From Chloroflexota bacterium (GTDB lineage: Bacteria > Chloroflexota > Dehalococcoidia > GIF9 > AB-539-J10): a stretch of 9,645 nt of DNA. A program made the position numbers and the translations under genes. Below, in pieces: positions 6,705-9,645 of this stretch (position 1 is its first letter; each line of letters starts with the position of its first letter). The notes under the pieces were generated by a model. It had not been told where the DNA came from. It saw only the letters and a program-made list of their open reading frames with translations, and searched no databases. The DNA is taken from contig CP070793.1 in NCBI GenBank assembly GCA_020346965.1, positions 432,005-441,649 of the forward strand, given 5' to 3'.

Positions 6705-7829
6705 TTATACGTTGACCTTGGCTGAGTCCAACTCAGGCAAGGAAATGGGGCTCTGTTGCTCTTGTCCCTCGATAAATGTTTCAGTTCTTATACGGGCTTC
6801 ATCATCAAAGTACTGGATCGGCGGAGATTTCATGAAATAAGCTGAAGGCCCGACTATGGTCCCGCTTAAACCACGGTCCATGGCCAGTTTGCAGCATCTT
6901 ATGGCATCAATAACCACCCCCGCTGAATTGGGACTGTCCCATACTTCCATCTTCAGTTCTAGATTCAGGGGCACGTCGCCGAATGTGCGGCCTTCCATCT
7001 TTATGTAGCAGAATTTACGGTCGGTTAGCCAGGGCACATAGTCACTGGGGCCGACATATATATTGTCGGGATCAAGAACATAATCCAACTGTGAAGTGAC
7101 GGCATTGGTCTTGGAGATTTTTTTAGATTCCAAGCGCTCTCGTTCTAACATATTATAGAAATCGGTATTTCCACCAAAATTCAATTGGTAAGTTCGCTCC
7201 AATTTTACACCGCGGTCCCGGAAAAGTCTGGTTAACAGCCGATGGGTGATTGTGGCACCAACTTGGGACTTAATATCATCACCAATGAGGGGCAGCCCGT
7301 GTTCGGCAAATCGATTTTGCCAATAAGGCTCACGACCAATAAAAACAGGCATACAGTTAATGAAGCCGCAACCAGCAGTTAGCACCTGTTCTACATACCA
7401 CTTGGTTGCCTCCTCGCTTCCTACAGGCAAATAATTAATTACCACATCAGTTTCGGTCCTCTTGAGGATGTCCACAATATTAGCAGTGGGACCTGGCGCC
7501 TTTGTGATAATCTGAGAGAGATACTTACCTAGTCCATCGTGGGTCATACCACGCTCAACTCGAATACCCGTCTTGGGCACATCACAAAACTTTATTGTGT
7601 TGTTTGGTTTGATGAATATGGCTTGAGCTAGATCCTTGCCTACTTTGCTTTTGTCGATATCAAATGCTGCCACGAAGTTTATATCCGATATATGGTACCC
7701 TCCCAGGTTGACATGCATTAGCCCAGGGATAAATTCATTTTCCTTAGCATCCTTATAGTAGTAAACTCCTTGCACCAAAGAAGAGGCGCAATTACCAACA
7801 CCTATGATGGCTACATTTATTGCTCCCAT
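6705..7829 (-). CDS. ino1: Inositol-1-phosphate (inositol-3-phosphate) synthase
   Basis: This enzyme isomerises glucose 6-phosphate to myo-inositol phosphate with NAD recycled in the active site, the only de novo route to inositol. From ATG 7829 it has 374 residues, like the compact actinobacterial and archaeal forms and much shorter than the eukaryotic ones. GVGNCASSL at 10-18 is the NAD loop. FINCMPVFI (156-164), [15 protein letters not shown] (183-197) with catalytic lysine K187, [12 protein letters not shown] (216-227) and [18 protein letters not shown] (294-311) are diagnostic. The final 20 or so residues are a Gln/Ser-rich extension without a clear role. An upstream in-frame ATG (7841) would add MEVR, but that ATG is part of the ribosome-binding sequence itself: GGAGG lies five bases before ATG 7829 and nothing suitable precedes 7841. 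First gene after a promoter at 7982-8011, probably read with the TIM-barrel, transferase and purA genes. Confidence 0.95.
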   Translation of the reverse strand: MGAINVAIIGVGNCASSLVQGVYYYKDAKENEFIPGLMHVNLGGYHISDINFVAAFDIDKSKVGKDLAQAIFIKPNNTIKFCDVPKTGIRVERGMTHDGLGKYLSQIITKAPGPTANIVDILKRTETDVVINYLPVGSEEATKWYVEQVLTAGCGFINCMPVFIGREPYWQNRFAEHGLPLIGDDIKSQVGATITHRLLTRLFRDRGVKLERTYQLNFGGNTDFYNMLERERLESKKISKTNAVTSQLDYVLDPDNIYVGPSDYVPWLTDRKFCYIKMEGRTFGDVPLNLELKMEVWDSPNSAGVVIDAIRCCKLAMDRGLSGTIVGPSAYFMKSPPIQYFDDEARIRTETFIEGQEQQSPISLPELDSAKVNV

Positions 7830-7834
7830 TCTAA

Positions 7835-7857
7835 CCTCCATTTTATAGATGTGGAGA
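7835..7857 (-). promoter_or_regulatory. Possible hairpin covering the ino1 ribosome-binding site
   Basis: On the minus strand TCTCCA (7857-7852) can pair with TGGAGG (7840-7835), which contains the GGAGG site. The stem has six pairs, one of them G-U, with an 11-base loop. It would mask the site five bases before the ino1 ATG. The pairing is seen in the sequence; any regulatory use is inferred, and a six-pair stem with this loop is only modestly stable. Confidence 0.35.
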
Positions 7858-7981
7858 ACTTGCTATGGGAATTAGGCTTGACCCTATCCAAATACCTTTG
7901 TTCCACACAGGGGACGGATTTCATGGCTCACTAGTCTCTTGTCTAATATGGATTACGCTCTGGAAGTTTCTCAATCTCCCC

Positions 7982-8011
7982 TTTATACATATTTATAGGT
8001 ACTAATGTCAA
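7982..8011 (-). promoter_or_regulatory. Sigma-70-type promoter for ino1
   Basis: Reading leftwards, a perfect -35 TTGACA (8011-8006) and a -10 TATAAA (7987-7982) are 18 bases apart. Transcription would start near 7975, giving a leader of about 145 bases before ATG 7829. It lies just after the rbfA stop and in front of ino1, so it probably drives ino1, the TIM-barrel gene, the transferase gene and purA. The rest of the 7830-8046 gap shows no convincing gene and no classical terminator for rbfA. Confidence 0.7.
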
Positions 8012-8046
8012 TACCTTCGAAGCGGTTTCAGCGAAAGTCGAAAAAG

Positions 8047-8397
8047 CTACTCAGTAGTAGTCAGGTCCCCCATTAGTTTGAGTAACCGTGCTCCTCGCTC
8101 AATAGAATCATCATAATGAAAACTGAGTTGTGGCGTATATCTCAATTTTAGGTGTGAAGCAAGTTCCCTGCGTAAGAATCCTGAAGCCTTATTAAATCCC
8201 GCCAGCATTTCTGCTTTATTGTCCATTTCGTCGCCCAACGTGCTAACAAATATCTTGGCATGCTTCAAATCCGGTGAAAGCGTGACTTCTGTTACCGAGA
8301 TAAGCTTGCTAAGTCTGGGGTCATTCACTTCGCGCTCAAGTAGTCCGCTGATTTCTCGCTGTATTAATTTGCTAGTTCGCTCACTGCGCCTGCTCAT
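8047..8397 (-). CDS. rbfA: 30S ribosome-binding factor A
   Basis: RbfA is a small KH-fold protein that binds the free 30S subunit and helps mature the 5' end of 16S rRNA; it matters most in the cold. The 116 residues match the family length. Visible features are the basic N-terminus (MSRRSERTSKLIQREIS), the NDPRL motif at 26-30, SVTEVTLSPDLKHAKIFVS (34-52) as the central strands, and the helix plus strand LRRELASHLKLRYTPQLSF (74-92) typical of the C-terminal half. ATG 8397 has AGGT eight bases upstream. It follows infB by 26 bases on the same strand, the common infB-rbfA order in bacteria, so both are probably cotranscribed. The genes often found next, such as truB, are not present on this side; instead a new promoter and ino1 follow. 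Confidence 0.95.
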   Translation of the reverse strand: MSRRSERTSKLIQREISGLLEREVNDPRLSKLISVTEVTLSPDLKHAKIFVSTLGDEMDNKAEMLAGFNKASGFLRRELASHLKLRYTPQLSFHYDDSIERGARLLKLMGDLTTTE

Positions 8398-8423
8398 TTG
8401 TATTACCTAGGCGGTAGATACAA

Positions 8424-9645
8424 TCACCCGATTTTTTCCTTTCTGTAGAATTCAATGATATCGCCAATCTGAAAATCTACATTTCCTTCTATGCCCAAAC
8501 CACATTCGAGCCCAGCAGAAACTTCGGTGACAACCTCTTTAAAGCGCTTTAGGCTGGAGACCCGAGAGTCGCCAATGACTTTACTTTGGCGTAGTATCTT
8601 AACCTGGGCATCCCTCCATACCTTTCCCTCCGTAATATGGACTCCGGCTATTTTCCCAAGCTTGCCGCCGGGGAAGACTGCCCTTATTTCAGCGCGCCCA
8701 CTAAGTACTTCTGCATAAGTTGGTTCAAGCAATCCCTGCAATGTCTTATCCATATCTTCTATTAGCTTGTAGATCACATCGTACCGTTGGATGCCCACTC
8801 CTTCTGTGTTGGCTAGCTGTGTTACTCCGGGTGAAGCAGGTGTGTTAAAACCGATAATGATACCTTTCGAGGCTGAAGCTAATAGAACATCACCTTCCGT
8901 GATACTCCCACTGGCAGCATGGATAACTCTAGCCTTTGCCTTCTCTGTGCCCAGCTTTTCTATGGAACTTTTAATAGGCTCAATGCTGCCCTCGACGTCC
9001 GTCTTCAGAACTATGTTTAGTTCTCTTAATTGCCCATCACTTATTTGGCTGGAAAGAGCACTCAAACTGAGTGTAGTATGTGGCCTGGAAGTTTTTTGCT
9101 TTTCAACAATGTCTCGTGCTTTATGTTCATCAGGAAGCACAGTGAAAAGGTCTCCTGATTTTGCTACTTCATTTAAGCCGAGGACTTCAACCGGAATGGA
9201 TGGTTCAGCTTTGCTAACTTGCTTCCCTTTATCATCAAACATTGCCTTTATTCTTCCCCAAGTACGACCAGCTACCACAATATCGCCTGGCTTGAGGGTG
9301 CCCTTCTGGACAAGGAAGGTAGCTAAGGGACCTTTAGTTTTGTCTAACTTAGCCTCAATGATTACCCCTTCTGCCGGGCTATTAGGATCAGCTTTTAGCT
9401 CCAATATATCAGCAACTAGAAACAAGTTTTCCAGCAAATCCGATATTCCTTGCGCTTGCTTGGCTGATATAGGTACACAGACAGTATCGCCACCCCACTC
9501 CTCAACAACTAAACCTAGGTCGGTAAGTTGCTGTTTTATACGTTCGGGGTTAGCATCAGGTTTATCGATCTTGTTGATGGCCACCACTATGGGCACTTTG
9601 GCAGCCTTCGCGTGGTCTATTGCTTCCACAGTCTGAGGCATGACA
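8424..9645 (-). CDS. infB: Translation initiation factor IF-2, C-terminal part, 5' end outside window
   Basis: IF2 is the GTPase that places initiator tRNA on the 30S subunit and promotes subunit joining. The frame is open to the window edge; the ATG at 9641 is the internal Met of the conserved VMPQT segment, so the N-terminus and the G1-G3 motifs are missing. Visible are about 406 residues: the end of the G domain with G4 NKID (residues 24-27) and G5 SAK (60-62), the domain II beta barrel (GVIIEAKLDKTKGPLATFLV and GTLKPGDIVVAG), the linker and domain III (ELNIVLKTDVEGSIEPI, GSITEGDVLLASAS), and the C-terminal domain that binds fMet-tRNA (AEIRAVF, VWRDAQVKILR, LECGLGIEGNVDFQIGDIIE). The end of the protein looks complete. 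The gene heads the infB-rbfA pair and is convergent with the pnp-dap cluster. Identification is secure. Confidence 0.97.
   Translation of the reverse strand, partial: VMPQTVEAIDHAKAAKVPIVVAINKIDKPDANPERIKQQLTDLGLVVEEWGGDTVCVPISAKQAQGISDLLENLFLVADILELKADPNSPAEGVIIEAKLDKTKGPLATFLVQKGTLKPGDIVVAGRTWGRIKAMFDDKGKQVSKAEPSIPVEVLGLNEVAKSGDLFTVLPDEHKARDIVEKQKTSRPHTTLSLSALSSQISDGQLRELNIVLKTDVEGSIEPIKSSIEKLGTEKAKARVIHAASGSITEGDVLLASASKGIIIGFNTPASPGVTQLANTEGVGIQRYDVIYKLIEDMDKTLQGLLEPTYAEVLSGRAEIRAVFPGGKLGKIAGVHITEGKVWRDAQVKILRQSKVIGDSRVSSLKRFKEVVTEVSAGLECGLGIEGNVDFQIGDIIEFYRKEKIG

Noticed and set aside
7830..7841. Upstream ATG of ino1 at 7841
   Set aside because: It overlaps the GGAGG ribosome site that serves ATG 7829, and nothing suitable lies in front of it.
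8791..9636. Open frame of 281 codons on the plus strand opposite infB
   Set aside because: It is the exact antisense of the conserved infB coding region, has no ribosome site or recognisable domain, and its composition follows from the infB codons.

Overview
The window holds ten genes and no mobile element, CRISPR array, tRNA or rRNA that I can see. Gene content and order point to a member of the Chloroflexota, most likely Dehalococcoidia: a lysine-pathway cluster behind pnp, a purA gene facing it, and a short, actinobacterial/archaeal-type inositol-phosphate synthase next to a CDP-alcohol phosphatidyltransferase. This assignment rests on recalled gene order and on the protein families, not on a search.

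Left half, plus strand (2-3797): the 3' part of pnp (polynucleotide phosphorylase; 5' end outside the window), then dapB, asd and dapA at short spacings. The last three give aspartate-semialdehyde dehydrogenase, dihydrodipicolinate synthase and dihydrodipicolinate reductase. Together they take aspartyl phosphate to tetrahydrodipicolinate, on the way to diaminopimelate and lysine. The dapA TTG start has a GGTGA ribosome site, while dapB and asd share a GGGAAAG site just before their ATG.

Right half, minus strand (9645-3811, read leftwards): the 3' part of infB (translation initiation factor IF2) is followed by rbfA (30S maturation factor). A gap of about 220 bases then carries a good sigma-70-type promoter. 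After it come ino1 (inositol-1-phosphate synthase), a xylose-isomerase-like TIM-barrel protein of unknown substrate, a CDP-alcohol phosphatidyltransferase, and purA (adenylosuccinate synthetase), which starts directly at the stop codon of the transferase. The ino1-TIM barrel-transferase trio looks like an inositol-phospholipid module: Ino1 would make inositol phosphate and the membrane enzyme would join it to CDP-diacylglycerol. The role of the TIM-barrel protein is open.

The two halves converge at 3797/3811 with only 13 bases between stop codons and no classical terminator. The points most worth a second look are the inositol-lipid module with its unassigned TIM-barrel protein, substitutions at normally invariant active-site positions in Asd (and milder ones in PurA), and the long ino1 leader with a hairpin that covers its ribosome-binding site.
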